The notes below the pieces were generated by a model, which saw nothing but the letters and a program-made list of their open reading frames with translations, searched no databases and was not told where the DNA came from. The translations under genes were made by a program, and so were the position numbers. Positions 1-7,864 of a stretch of 60,276 bases of DNA are shown piece by piece. The stretch's first letter is position 1. Each line of letters begins with the position of its first letter. Source of the stretch: Clostridium chromiireducens (GTDB lineage Bacteria; Bacillota; Clostridia; Clostridiales; Clostridiaceae); contig NZ_MZGT01000032.1 in the NCBI RefSeq assembly GCF_002029255.1, positions 1 through 60,276 on the forward strand, read 5' to 3'.

Positions 1-125
1 AGTTAGATTAGAAATATGTATGTACTCTATCTTTAATAAATTATAAATATTACTGCGAAATAAAATTAATAGTGCAAAATAAAAACGTTATCATATGAAA
101 TTTGATATTATTTAAATAAATACAA

Positions 126-140
126 TGAAAATCATTTTCA
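126..140. promoter_or_regulatory. Fur box upstream of feoAAB
   Basis: TGAAAAT-C-ATTTTCA is a perfect 7-1-7 dyad, the classical Fur half-site arrangement (TGATAAT-n-ATTATCA). It overlaps a possible -35 (TTTTCA, 135-140) ahead of a TATTATAAT -10 region at 159-167. Iron-dependent repression of the downstream feo genes is the expected role (inference from family knowledge). Confidence 0.75.
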
Positions 141-174
141 ATAAATGAAAAAAGTGCTATTATAATTATAGTGA

Positions 175-214
175 TTAATTAAAATCATTATCAATTGAAT
201 ATGATTTTAATTAA
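175..214. promoter_or_regulatory. 14-bp inverted repeat, possible second Fur site
   Basis: TTAATTAAAATCAT (175-188) is mirrored exactly by ATGATTTTAATTAA (201-214), with a 12-nt spacer. AATCATTATCAATTGA inside it resembles an imperfect Fur box. It lies just downstream of the likely transcription start, so it could be an operator or a leader hairpin. The rest of the leader to 366 has only short weak helices (GGGT/ACCC around 246 to 319). Confidence 0.5.
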
Positions 215-366
215 AAGGAATTATTTAATTTATACTTAATAGAACGGGTTTCAAGAATTAAAAAGTGTCTAGCTTATAATGGATTGCATCGTCAGCAATT
301 AGTAAAACTAGCATGACCCAAAAAAATATATAAATTTATGAGAATTATTTTGAGGAGGAATCAGAT

Positions 367-576
367 ATGCCATTAATATTAGCTGCTAAAGGAAACGAAA
401 TGAATATTAAAAAGATTACAGGAAATGATGAAACAAAAAGATTTCTTAATAGTTTAGGACTTGTGGCAGGTGAGAAAGTTAAAATTATTTCTGAGCTTGG
501 AGGGAACCTTATAATAAATGTGAAGGACAGTAGAGTAGCGTTGGACAAAGGTATGGCAAGCAGAATAATAGTTTAG
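367..576 (+). CDS. feoA: FeoA family ferrous iron transport protein (copy 1)
   Basis: A 69-residue FeoA/SH3-like protein, a small cytosolic partner of FeoB in Fe(II) uptake. The pattern LGLVAGEKVKIISELGGNLIINVKDSRVALDKGMASRIIV, read in pieces, gives the typical beta-barrel with G-E-K-V and the closing basic A-S-R-I-I-V strand. A strong GGAGG lies about 9 nt before the ATG. It is 12 bp from a second feoA and heads the Fur-boxed feo cluster. It lacks the usual N-terminal 'L..l..G..a.I' segment in full, so it is the more divergent of the two copies. FeoA family membership is fairly sure; its separate job from copy 2 is unknown. Confidence 0.85.
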   Translation: MPLILAAKGNEMNIKKITGNDETKRFLNSLGLVAGEKVKIISELGGNLIINVKDSRVALDKGMASRIIV

Positions 577-588
577 GAGGATTATGTA

Positions 589-810
589 ATGAGCACATTA
601 AAAGAAATAAAATGTGGACAAACTGTTAAAGTTAAAAAAGTCGATGGATTAGGAGCGATTCGTAGACGTATTATGGATATGGGAATTACAAGGGGCTGTG
701 AAGTTTATGTACGAAAGGTGGCTCCATTAGGAGATCCTATAGAAGTAACCGTTCGTGGATATGAGTTATCTCTACGTAAAGCTGATGCAGAAATGATAAT
801 CGTGGAATAA
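589..810 (+). CDS. feoA: FeoA family ferrous iron transport protein (copy 2)
   Basis: A 73-residue canonical FeoA. It shows the MSTLKEIKCGQTVKVKKVDG start, the RRRIMDMGITRGCEVYVRKVAPLGDP core and the ELSLRKADAEMIIVE end typical of the family. FeoA is thought to bind the FeoB G domain and modulate transport. The SD AGGAGG overlaps the stop of the first feoA, so the two are translationally close. Tandem feoA-feoA-feoB is common in clostridia (family knowledge). Fur regulation is inferred from the box at 126-140. Confidence 0.93.
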   Translation: MSTLKEIKCGQTVKVKKVDGLGAIRRRIMDMGITRGCEVYVRKVAPLGDPIEVTVRGYELSLRKADAEMIIVE

Positions 811-879
811 TCCGTGAAAGAGAATATATGAAACCCAATATTATTGAAAAAGAGAGATTAGTGACAAGGAGGAATGAAA

Positions 880-3036
880 ATGTCAATTAAAATAGGTCTT
901 GCAGGAAATCCAAACTGTGGAAAGACTACTATGTTCAACGAACTTACTGGTTCATCACAATACGTTGGAAATTGGCCAGGAGTAACAGTTGAAAAAAAGG
1001 GTGGTAAGTTAAAAGGAAATAAAGATGTGGAAATTGTGGATTTGCCGGGTGTTTATTCTTTATCTCCATACACTCTTGAAGAAGTTGTGACACGTAATTT
1101 TATGATAAATGATAAACCAGATGCTGTAATTAATATAGTAGATGCATCAAATATTGAAAGAAATTTATATTTAACAACTCAAATCTTAGAGTTAGGAATT
1201 CCAACAGTTGTAGCTCTTAACATGATGGATATTGTTGAAAAGAATGGAGATAAAGTAGACGTTAATAAACTATCAAAAGTTCTAGGATGTCCAGTGGTTG
1301 AAACTTCTGCACTAAAAGGTAATGGGGTAAAGGTTGCAGCAGAGAAAGCTGTGGAACTTGCAAAGTTAAAAGCGAAGCCAAATTTTGTATTAGCTTTTTC
1401 AGATGAAGCCAAACATGCTTTTGAAGAAATTGAAAAAGTAGTAAAAAATGATATCACTAATAATGAGTTTGAAAGTCATTGGCTTGCAATCAAGCTTTTT
1501 GAACGTGATCAAAATATTTTAGAAAAGTTAAAACTTTCAGAAACTATTTTGAGTAAAATAGAACAGATAATAAAGAAATACGAAGATGAGCTTGATGATG
1601 ATAGCGAAAGTATTGTTACAGGTGACAGATATGCATTTATAGGTGATGTTGTTTCAAGTGCAATTAAAAAGAACAATAATAGTGGGGAAACAACATCTGA
1701 TAAAATAGATAAAATTGTTACAAACCGTTTCTTAGCTCTTCCTATATTTGCTGCCATTATGTTTGGTGTATATTACATAGCAGTAAGTTCTATTGGAACA
1801 ATAATGACAGATTGGACTAATGACGTATTAGTAGGAGAAATAGTACAAGGTAATGTATCAAATTGGCTTGCATCAGTAAATGTTGCAGACTGGTTACAAG
1901 GATTAATAATAGATGGTATTATTGGTGGAGTTGGAGCTGTAATTGGTTTTGTTCCACAAATCATGGTTTTATTCTTTTTACTATCAATTCTTGAGGACTG
2001 TGGATATATGTCTCGTGTAGCCTTTATTATGGATAGAATTTTCCGTAAGTTTGGATTATCAGGTAAATCATTTATTCCTATGTTAATTGCATCAGGATGT
2101 GGAGTTCCAGGAATAATGTCAAGCCGTACGATGGAGAATGATAGAGATAGAAAGATGACAATTATGTTAACTACATTCATTCCTTGTAGTGCTAAATTAC
2201 CGATAATTGCATTAATTGCGGGTGCATTATTTGGAGGAGCATCTTGGGTTGCACCTTCAGCATACTTTTTGGGAATAGCAATGGTTATTATTTGTGGGGT
2301 TGTATTAAAGCAAACTAAATTATTTGCAGGAGATCCTTCGCCGTTTGTTATGGAACTTCCACAATATCATATTCCAAGTTTAAAAAGTGTTTTGATGCAT
2401 ATGTGGGATAGAGGAAAATCATTTATTTATAAAGCTGGTACAATTATATTTGCTGCTTGTGTAACAATATGGTTTTTACAATCATTCAATTGGTCATTTG
2501 AGATGGTTGATGCAGGAGATAGTATATTAGCAAGTTTAGGTAATATAATAGCACCAATTTTTGCACCACTTGGATTCGGAAATTGGCAGTCTGCTGTTGC
2601 AACAGTTACTGGACTTATTGCAAAAGAAAATGTAGTTGGAACATTTGGAGTTCTATTTGGTATAGCTGATGCAGTGGAAGATGATCCAGCGCTTGTTGGA
2701 AATGTTGCAAGTATGTTTACAGCAGCAAGTGCGTTCGCGTTTATGGCATTTAATTTACTTTGCGCTCCTTGCTTTGCAGCAATAGGTGCAATAAGACGTG
2801 AAATGGGTTCGTGGAAATGGACATGGATTACTCTAGGATTCCAAACATTTACTGCCTATATAGTTGCACTTATCATTAATCAAGTTGGTAGCTATATTTT
2901 GGGAATTGGAAGTCTGACTGGAGCTATAACATCAGTAGTAATAGCGATTTTAGTAATTACTATAGTTATATTAACAGGAAGAAGTTCAAAGGAAAAACAA
3001 GTTGGTGGACAATTAAGTTATACAGAATACAAATAA
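880..3036 (+). CDS. feoB: Ferrous iron transporter FeoB
   Basis: GTP-dependent Fe(II) permease of the inner membrane. The N-terminal G domain has G1 GNPNCGKT (residues 9-16), G3 DLPG (about 55-58) and G4 NMMD (about 117-120). A helical GDI-like spacer (about 165-265) follows, then a polytopic membrane part with the conserved GCGVPGIMSSRT segment and a CxxPC-like AFNLLCAPCFAA. At 718 residues it has normal family length. An ATG also exists at 874, but AAGGAGG (866-872) leaves it only 1 nt of spacing. ATG 880, with 7 nt, is the better start. The long 64-nt gap after feoA has no terminator, so cotranscription is likely. Confidence 0.97.
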   Translation: MSIKIGLAGNPNCGKTTMFNELTGSSQYVGNWPGVTVEKKGGKLKGNKDVEIVDLPGVYSLSPYTLEEVVTRNFMINDKPDAVINIVDASNIERNLYLTTQILELGIPTVVALNMMDIVEKNGDKVDVNKLSKVLGCPVVETSALKGNGVKVAAEKAVELAKLKAKPNFVLAFSDEAKHAFEEIEKVVKNDITNNEFESHWLAIKLFERDQNILEKLKLSETILSKIEQIIKKYEDELDDDSESIVTGDRYAFIGDVVSSAIKKNNNSGETTSDKIDKIVTNRFLALPIFAAIMFGVYYIAVSSIGTIMTDWTNDVLVGEIVQGNVSNWLASVNVADWLQGLIIDGIIGGVGAVIGFVPQIMVLFFLLSILEDCGYMSRVAFIMDRIFRKFGLSGKSFIPMLIASGCGVPGIMSSRTMENDRDRKMTIMLTTFIPCSAKLPIIALIAGALFGGASWVAPSAYFLGIAMVIICGVVLKQTKLFAGDPSPFVMELPQYHIPSLKSVLMHMWDRGKSFIYKAGTIIFAACVTIWFLQSFNWSFEMVDAGDSILASLGNIIAPIFAPLGFGNWQSAVATVTGLIAKENVVGTFGVLFGIADAVEDDPALVGNVASMFTAASAFAFMAFNLLCAPCFAAIGAIRREMGSWKWTWITLGFQTFTAYIVALIINQVGSYILGIGSLTGAITSVVIAILVITIVILTGRSSKEKQVGGQLSYTEYK

Positions 3037-3099
3037 AGATTGAGTAGGTAAGTTTAATAATAACTACCTACTTGAATTTTAAAATAAGGAGTGATATTC

Positions 3100-3264
3100 A
3101 TGATAGCAACAATTATCTTAGGTGGTATTATATTTGGCCTTACAGCACTTATAATAGCAAAACAAATTAAGAAAGCTAAAAGTGGAGAAAGTAGTTGTGG
3201 ATGTGGATGTTCAGGATGTTCTTCAGCTAGTTCATGTCACGGAATAAAAATACAACAAAAATAG
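3100..3264 (+). CDS. FeoB-associated Cys-rich membrane protein
   Basis: A 54-residue ORF starting MIATIILGGIIFGLTALII. It has one N-terminal membrane helix (residues 2-20), a basic stretch (KQIKKAKSG) and a Cys cluster C-G-C-G-C-S-G-C followed by a sixth Cys in S-S-C-H. AAGGAGTG lies 7 nt before the ATG. Size, layout and position directly after feoB match the small 'FeoB-associated Cys-rich membrane protein' family. Members are proposed to help FeoB, perhaps as a metal-handling subunit, but the function is not established. A terminator follows at 3294, so this is the last gene of the feo unit. Confidence 0.9.
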   Translation: MIATIILGGIIFGLTALIIAKQIKKAKSGESSCGCGCSGCSSASSCHGIKIQQK

Positions 3265-3293
3265 AATACTTAAAAATTTAATCGAAGCATATA

Positions 3294-3333
3294 TACCAAG
3301 TAAATTATTTTAAATAATTGCTTGGTTTTTTAT
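3294..3333 (+). terminator. Terminator of the feo operon
   Basis: ACCAAGtaAATTATTT pairs imperfectly with AAATAATtgCTTGGT, followed at once by TTTTTTATATT. It is a classical intrinsic terminator. Confidence 0.85.
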
Positions 3334-3404
3334 ATTATTAAGGCTAGAAAATTTTAAGAATGTAAAGAATTTAATTAAGTCAATAATATTATGGAATAAA
3401 TGTA

Positions 3405-3433
3405 TTGACAATGTGAATAATATAAATTATAGT
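3405..3433 (+). promoter_or_regulatory. Promoter of the first sulfate-binding protein gene
   Basis: TTGACA (3405-3410), a 17-nt spacer, then TATAGT (3428-3433). The same -35, spacer length and -10 occur before the second copy at 4842-4870, which supports the assignment. Confidence 0.75.
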
Positions 3434-3439
3434 ATAATT

Positions 3440-3590
3440 CATATAAAACATATAGAATTAGTAAGGAATTAAAGATTTGGAAAGAAATAAGCTATAGAAA
3501 ATAATTTTAATTAGAAGTGTATTCATTATAAAATTATTATCAAATTTAGTTAAGATATTATTAATGTAAAACCTACTAAACATATATGGT
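3440..3590 (+). promoter_or_regulatory. Structured leader upstream of sbp copy 1
   Basis: The leader holds nested complementary segments. TTAGTAAGG (3458-3466) pairs with CCTACTAA (3572-3579), with a bulged A. AGATTTG (3473-3479) pairs with CAAATTT (3541-3547), and AATAATTTTA (3500-3509) with TAAAATTATT (3529-3538). The closing segment CCTACTAAACATATATG (3572-3588) is identical to one before the second copy. No T-box, S-box or other riboswitch signature is seen. The conserved edges could instead be protein operators, for example for a CymR-like Rrf2 regulator. Confidence 0.5.
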
Positions 3591-3617
3591 AAATAATAAA
3601 AGAGAGGGGCAAATATA

Positions 3618-4667
3618 ATGAAAAAGACAAGAATATTAAGTGTAATGCTATCAGCTACTTTAATTATGGGGGCATTTGTTGGATGTGGTAAGCAAGAAGC
3701 TAAGAGCGAAAATACAAATGATAGTAAAAAGCCAGTAGAATTACTAAATGTATCATATGATCCAACAAGAGAATTGTATACAAAGTTTAATGAAAGTTTT
3801 GTTAAGTACTGGAAGGATAAAACCGGACAAGATGTAACAATAAATCAATCACATGGGGGATCTGGTGCACAGGCACAATCAGTTATTGGAGGATTGGATG
3901 CTGATGTTGTGACTCTAGCATTAGGATATGATATTGATGCTATAAGCAAGGAAGGTCTAGTAAATAGTGATTGGCAAAGTAAATTTAAAGACAATAGTTC
4001 ACCATATACATCAACAATTGTATTTCTTGTCAGAAAAGGAAACCCAAAGAATATAAAAGATTGGGATGATCTTACTAAAGATGGAGTTTCTATAGTGACA
4101 CCGAACCCAAAAACTTCTGGTGGGGCTAGATGGAATTATTTAGCTGCATGGGCATATGCTTCAAAAAAATATAATGGAGATGAAAAAGCTATAAAGGATT
4201 TTATGTCTAAGTTATATTCAAATGTTGCTGTACTTGATTCAGGAGCTAGAGGAGCAACAACAAGCTTTGTTGAAAGAGGATTAGGAGATGTGCTTATAGC
4301 ATGGGAAAACGAAGCAATTTTATCACTTAATGAACTTGGAAAAGATCAATATGAAATAGTTGCTCCTTCCTTAAGTATATTAACTGAACCACCAGTTGCA
4401 GTAGTGGATAAGATAGTTGATAGAAAAGGAACAAGAGAAGTTGCACAAGCTTATTTAGAGTATTTATATACAAAAGAAGGGCAAGAACTAATAGCACAAA
4501 ATTACTATAGACCTATAGATAAGGAAGTTGCTGAAAAATATAAAAATACATTTCCAGAGCTTAAATTAGTTACAGTAAATGATGAATTTGGGGGATGGGC
4601 AAAAGCACAATCAACACACTTTGCTGATGGAGGAACATTTGACCAAATTTATGTTCCAAAGAAATAA
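3618..4667 (+). CDS. sbp: Sulfate/thiosulfate-binding lipoprotein, copy 1
   Basis: Extracytoplasmic solute receptor for a sulfate ABC importer, 349 residues. The N-terminus is a signal peptide ending in a lipobox-like F-V-G-C (Cys23), so it should be membrane-anchored. Mature-domain hallmarks of the Sbp/CysP family are [43 protein letters not shown] and [11 protein letters not shown]. It is closely similar in sequence to the protein at 5096-6133, so this is a tandem duplication. It has its own promoter and a strong terminator (4765-4805), so it forms a single-gene unit ahead of the permease operon. The substrate could be sulfate or thiosulfate. Confidence 0.95.
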   Translation: MKKTRILSVMLSATLIMGAFVGCGKQEAKSENTNDSKKPVELLNVSYDPTRELYTKFNESFVKYWKDKTGQDVTINQSHGGSGAQAQSVIGGLDADVVTLALGYDIDAISKEGLVNSDWQSKFKDNSSPYTSTIVFLVRKGNPKNIKDWDDLTKDGVSIVTPNPKTSGGARWNYLAAWAYASKKYNGDEKAIKDFMSKLYSNVAVLDSGARGATTSFVERGLGDVLIAWENEAILSLNELGKDQYEIVAPSLSILTEPPVAVVDKIVDRKGTREVAQAYLEYLYTKEGQELIAQNYYRPIDKEVAEKYKNTFPELKLVTVNDEFGGWAKAQSTHFADGGTFDQIYVPKK

Positions 4668-4764
4668 TATTTTCTGGGTAAAAATGGACTTCTTATTAGT
4701 ATTGTTGTAAGCATTTCCTAAATAATATGCATTAGATGTGATGTAATACTATAAAATAATTCAT

Positions 4765-4806
4765 AAACCTGAGAATAAAAGAAATAACTTTTATTCTCAG
4801 GTTTTA
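4765..4806 (+). terminator. Terminator after sbp copy 1
   Basis: AAACCTGAGAATAAAAG (4765-4781) and CTTTTATTCTCAGGTTT form a 17-bp stem with a 6-nt loop and a short TTTTATTT tail. It separates copy 1 from the copy 2 operon. Confidence 0.85.
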
Positions 4807-4841
4807 TTTGGTCTAATTATAATATTTTTCGAGCAAATTTA

Positions 4842-4870
4842 TTGACAAAATGGTGAAATTACCTTATAGT
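4842..4870 (+). promoter_or_regulatory. Promoter of sbp copy 2 - cysTWA
   Basis: TTGACA (4842-4847), 17-nt spacer, TATAGT (4865-4870). It is followed by TTCATATAAA and AATTAGTAGGAAAT, closely matching the sequence after the copy 1 promoter. Confidence 0.75.
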
Positions 4871-4876
4871 ATATTT

Positions 4877-5057
4877 CATATAAAGTTTATAAAATTAGTA
4901 GGAAATGGAACGATGGTTTTATATTATTGACCAAGAATATAATTAACTCATAGATTGGGGTATAATTTCTCTTAAGATTATAGTGAAGAGCTTATATGGA
5001 AATATGATTAAGTATTCTTGGTATATTTATTACCACAAACCCTACTAAACATATATG
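4877..5057 (+). promoter_or_regulatory. Structured leader upstream of sbp copy 2
   Basis: It has the same nested plan as the copy 1 leader but mostly different bases. TTAGTAGG (4895-4902) pairs perfectly with CCTACTAA (5041-5048). ACCAAGAATA (4930-4939) pairs with TATTCTTGGT (5013-5022), and ATAA..CTCTT (4962-4973) with AAGAG.TTAT (4986-4995). Different sequence with kept pairing is the pattern expected of a conserved RNA structure. No known riboswitch class is recognised. Confidence 0.5.
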
Positions 5058-5095
5058 AATATTAAAAATTACTATAAAAGATAGGGGCGGACATT

Positions 5096-6133
5096 GTGAA
5101 AAAAAGTCGAATCTTAAGTTTAATGCTTTCAGCTGCTATAGTTATTGGGGTTTTTGCAGGATGTGGAAGGCAAGAGGCTAGCAATGGAATAAAACCAGTG
5201 GAACTCTTGAACGTGTCGTATGATCCAACAAGAGAATTGTACACGAAGTATAATGAAAGTTTTGTGAAGTATTGGAAAGAAAAAACTGGACAAGATGTAA
5301 CAATTGATCAATCTCATGCAGGATCAGGCTCACAGGCTCAAGCAGTAATCGGAGGATTAGACGCTGATATTGTGACTCTGGCACTAGGATATGATATTGA
5401 TGCTATTAGTAAGTCAGGTCTCATAGACAATGATTGGCAAAGTAGATTTAAGGAAAATAGCGCACCATATACATCAACTATTGTTTTTCTTGTTAGAAAA
5501 GGAAATCCTCAAAATATAAGGGATTGGGATGATTTAACAAGAGATGGTATTTCAATTGTAACACCAAACCCAAAAACTTCAGGAGGAGCTAGATGGAATT
5601 ACTTGGCGGCATGGGCATATGCATCAAAAAAATATAATGGAGATGAAAAGTCTATAAAAGATTTTATGTCAAAGTTATATTCAAATGTAGTAGTGCTGGA
5701 TTCTGGTGCAAGGGGAGCAACAACTAGTTTTGTTAGAAGAGGATTAGGAGATGTACTGATAGCCTGGGAAAATGAAGCTATGTTATCATTACAGCAGCTT
5801 GGAAAGGATAATTATGAAGTAGTTACTCCATCATTGAGTATTTTAACAGAACCATCAGTTGCAGTAGTAAATAAAGTTACTGATCGAAGGGGAACTAAAG
5901 ATGTTGCAGAAGCATATCTAGGATATTTATATACTAAAGAAGGACAAGAATTAGTAGCTGAAAACTATTTTAGACCAAGAGATAAAGAAGTTGCAGAGAA
6001 GTACAAGGATATATTTCCAAAGTTAGATCTTGTAACTATAGATGATCCTTTATTTGGTGGATGGAAAAAGGCTCAATCAACACATTTTTCCGATGGTGGA
6101 ACATTTGATCAAATCTATATTCCAAAAGGCTAA
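5096..6133 (+). CDS. sbp: Sulfate/thiosulfate-binding lipoprotein, copy 2
   Basis: A paralogue of the preceding receptor, 345 residues, with a GTG start (AGGGGCGG upstream). It has the same lipoprotein signal (F-A-G-C) and the same Sbp signatures ([29 protein letters not shown]). Unlike copy 1 it has no terminator behind it and leads directly into the permease genes, so it is probably the cognate receptor of CysTWA. Differences from copy 1 are scattered substitutions and a shorter linker after the lipidated Cys. Whether the two differ in specificity (sulfate versus thiosulfate) cannot be read from sequence. Confidence 0.95.
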   Translation: MKKSRILSLMLSAAIVIGVFAGCGRQEASNGIKPVELLNVSYDPTRELYTKYNESFVKYWKEKTGQDVTIDQSHAGSGSQAQAVIGGLDADIVTLALGYDIDAISKSGLIDNDWQSRFKENSAPYTSTIVFLVRKGNPQNIRDWDDLTRDGISIVTPNPKTSGGARWNYLAAWAYASKKYNGDEKSIKDFMSKLYSNVVVLDSGARGATTSFVRRGLGDVLIAWENEAMLSLQQLGKDNYEVVTPSLSILTEPSVAVVNKVTDRRGTKDVAEAYLGYLYTKEGQELVAENYFRPRDKEVAEKYKDIFPKLDLVTIDDPLFGGWKKAQSTHFSDGGTFDQIYIPKG

Positions 6134-6193
6134 GGATAAGTAGATAAGAAATTTTGAAAGGTATTAATTATTTTGTTAGAATGGGGGATGAAT

Positions 6194-7018
6194 ATGAGCA
6201 AGTCAAAAAGAGTTATTCCTGGATTTAGATTAACTATGGGATTTTCTCTTGTTTACTTAAGTCTTATTGTCCTAATTCCTTTATCAGCTTTGGTTATAAA
6301 GTCAGGGGGAATGGGATTAGATAAGTTTTTTAGTACAGTATTAAATTCTAGAGTATTACATGCATACTTAGTTAGTTTTGGAGCAGCGTTCATAGCAGCA
6401 ATAATAAATAGTATATTTGGTGTGATTTTAGCCTGGGTTTTAGTAAGATATGATTTTCCGTTTAAAAGATTTATAGATGGTATTATTGATTTACCATTTG
6501 CACTGCCAACAGCGGTTGCAGGTATCTCGCTTACTACTTTATATTCTGAAAATGGATGGGTAGGAAAAATATTTTATTCGTTTGGAATAAAATCATCTTT
6601 CTCCATTTTAGGGATCGTCATTGCATTGATATTTATTGGAATTCCGTTCGTTGTAAGGACAATTCAACCAGTTCTTGAGGATTTAGATAGTCAATATGAG
6701 GAAGCAGCAGCAATGCTTGGAGCTAGTAGAGCAAGGACTTTTTTTAAAGTAATATTTCCAGAAATATCAGCACCATTATTAACAGGCTTTGGATTAGCTT
6801 TCGCTAGAGGTGTTGGTGAATATGGTAGTGTAGTTTTCATAGCAGGAAATCTTCCTATGAAAACAGAGATAGCACCTCTTTTAATTATGTCAAAATTAGA
6901 ACAATACGACTATAGCGGTGCTACAGCAATAGCATTGGTTATGTTGGGAGCTTCATTTTTAATATTATTTGTTATAAATGGAATCCAACTATATAATAGT
7001 AAATTAAAGAAGATATGA
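6194..7018 (+). CDS. cysT: Sulfate ABC transporter permease CysT
   Basis: Membrane subunit of the sulfate/thiosulfate importer, about 274 residues with six predicted helices. The EAA loop for contact with the ATPase is seen as EEAAAMLGASRARTFFKVIFPEI (in two overlapping pieces). DLPFALPTAVAGISLTTLY is typical of CysT. Upstream in-frame TTG 6173 and ATG 6188 exist. GGGGG at 6183-6187 gives the best spacing to ATG 6194, giving MSKSKRVIPG. It lies between its receptor gene and cysW in one operon. Confidence 0.95.
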   Translation: MSKSKRVIPGFRLTMGFSLVYLSLIVLIPLSALVIKSGGMGLDKFFSTVLNSRVLHAYLVSFGAAFIAAIINSIFGVILAWVLVRYDFPFKRFIDGIIDLPFALPTAVAGISLTTLYSENGWVGKIFYSFGIKSSFSILGIVIALIFIGIPFVVRTIQPVLEDLDSQYEEAAAMLGASRARTFFKVIFPEISAPLLTGFGLAFARGVGEYGSVVFIAGNLPMKTEIAPLLIMSKLEQYDYSGATAIALVMLGASFLILFVINGIQLYNSKLKKI

Positions 7019-7030
7019 GGTGAGTAGTAA

Positions 7031-7861
7031 GTGAAGAAGACATCAATGCATAGAAGTGAAAATAAATTCATGAAGTATGGTTTAATAGGCATAAGTGTAT
7101 TATTTCTTGTATTAATGCTTATTATTCCACTAATATCGATAATTTCGGAAGCTTTGGCTAAAGGATTTAATGCATATTTAAAAGCCGTTTCAGATGGATA
7201 CACTCTTAAAGCTATGAACCTCACATTAATAGCTACGTTAATCGCAACAATTATGAATACCATATTTGGGATATGTGTTGCATGGGCTATTACAAAATTT
7301 CAGTTTAGAGGGAAGAACCTATTAGGAACTTTAATTGACTTACCTTTTGCAATTTCTCCAGTTATTGCGGGGTTGATATTTGTATTAACTTTTGGAAAAG
7401 GTAGTTTTTTGGAAAATATCTTAGTTGAAAATAATATGAAAATTGTTTTTGCTGTGCCAGGAATAATACTAGCAACAATATTTGTTACCTTCCCATTTGT
7501 CGCAAGAGAAATAATACCTTTAATGAATGCACAAGGAACTGATGAAGAAGAGGCAGCAGCTATGATGGGAGCTAGTGGGTTTAATATATTTAGAAAAATA
7601 ACTCTTCCTAATATTAAATGGGGACTCATATATGGAGTAATACTGTGTGCAGCAAGAGCAATGGGAGAATTTGGAGCAGTATCAGTAGTATCTGGTCATA
7701 TTAGAGGAAAGACAAATACTCTTCCATTACACATTGAAATTTTATATAATGAATATCAATTTTCAGCAGCTTTTGCAGTTGCTTCAATATTAGTTATTAT
7801 TGCAATTATAGTTTTAGTATTACGTAACATTGTGGAATGGAAAAGTAAGAAGGGGGTCTAG
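7031..7861 (+). CDS. cysW: Sulfate ABC transporter permease CysW
   Basis: Second membrane subunit of the sulfate importer, 276 residues, with a GTG start behind GAGGTGA. The EAA loop is EEEAAAMMGASGFNIFRKITLPNI (in two overlapping pieces), and VVSGHIRGKTNTLPLHIEILYNEY (likewise) is a CysW-type C-terminal segment. It is 12 bp after cysT and 3 bp before cysA, so the three are surely cotranscribed. CysT and CysW should form the heterodimeric pore. Confidence 0.95.
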   Translation: MKKTSMHRSENKFMKYGLIGISVLFLVLMLIIPLISIISEALAKGFNAYLKAVSDGYTLKAMNLTLIATLIATIMNTIFGICVAWAITKFQFRGKNLLGTLIDLPFAISPVIAGLIFVLTFGKGSFLENILVENNMKIVFAVPGIILATIFVTFPFVAREIIPLMNAQGTDEEEAAAMMGASGFNIFRKITLPNIKWGLIYGVILCAARAMGEFGAVSVVSGHIRGKTNTLPLHIEILYNEYQFSAAFAVASILVIIAIIVLVLRNIVEWKSKKGV

Positions 7862-7864
7862 AAT

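Noticed and set aside
215..366. NiCo/iron-sensing riboswitch in the feo leader
   Set aside because: Short GGGT/ACCC and ATTGC/GCAAT pairings exist, but the conserved junction sequence of that class was not seen.
874..879. ATG 874 as the feoB start
   Set aside because: It is 1 nt from the AAGGAGG; ATG 880 has normal spacing and begins the conserved N-terminus.
1773..2180. 135-codon minus-strand open frame inside feoB
   Set aside because: Composition is the reverse of membrane helices in feoB; no independent support.
3440..3617. T-box or SAM riboswitch before sbp copy 1
   Set aside because: No AGGGTGGNACCGCG-type T-box element and no S-box core were found in either sbp leader, despite the structured look.
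5062..5384. Minus-strand open frames over the start of sbp copy 2
   Set aside because: They mirror the sbp coding sequence, overlap each other, and show no known motif or ribosome binding site.
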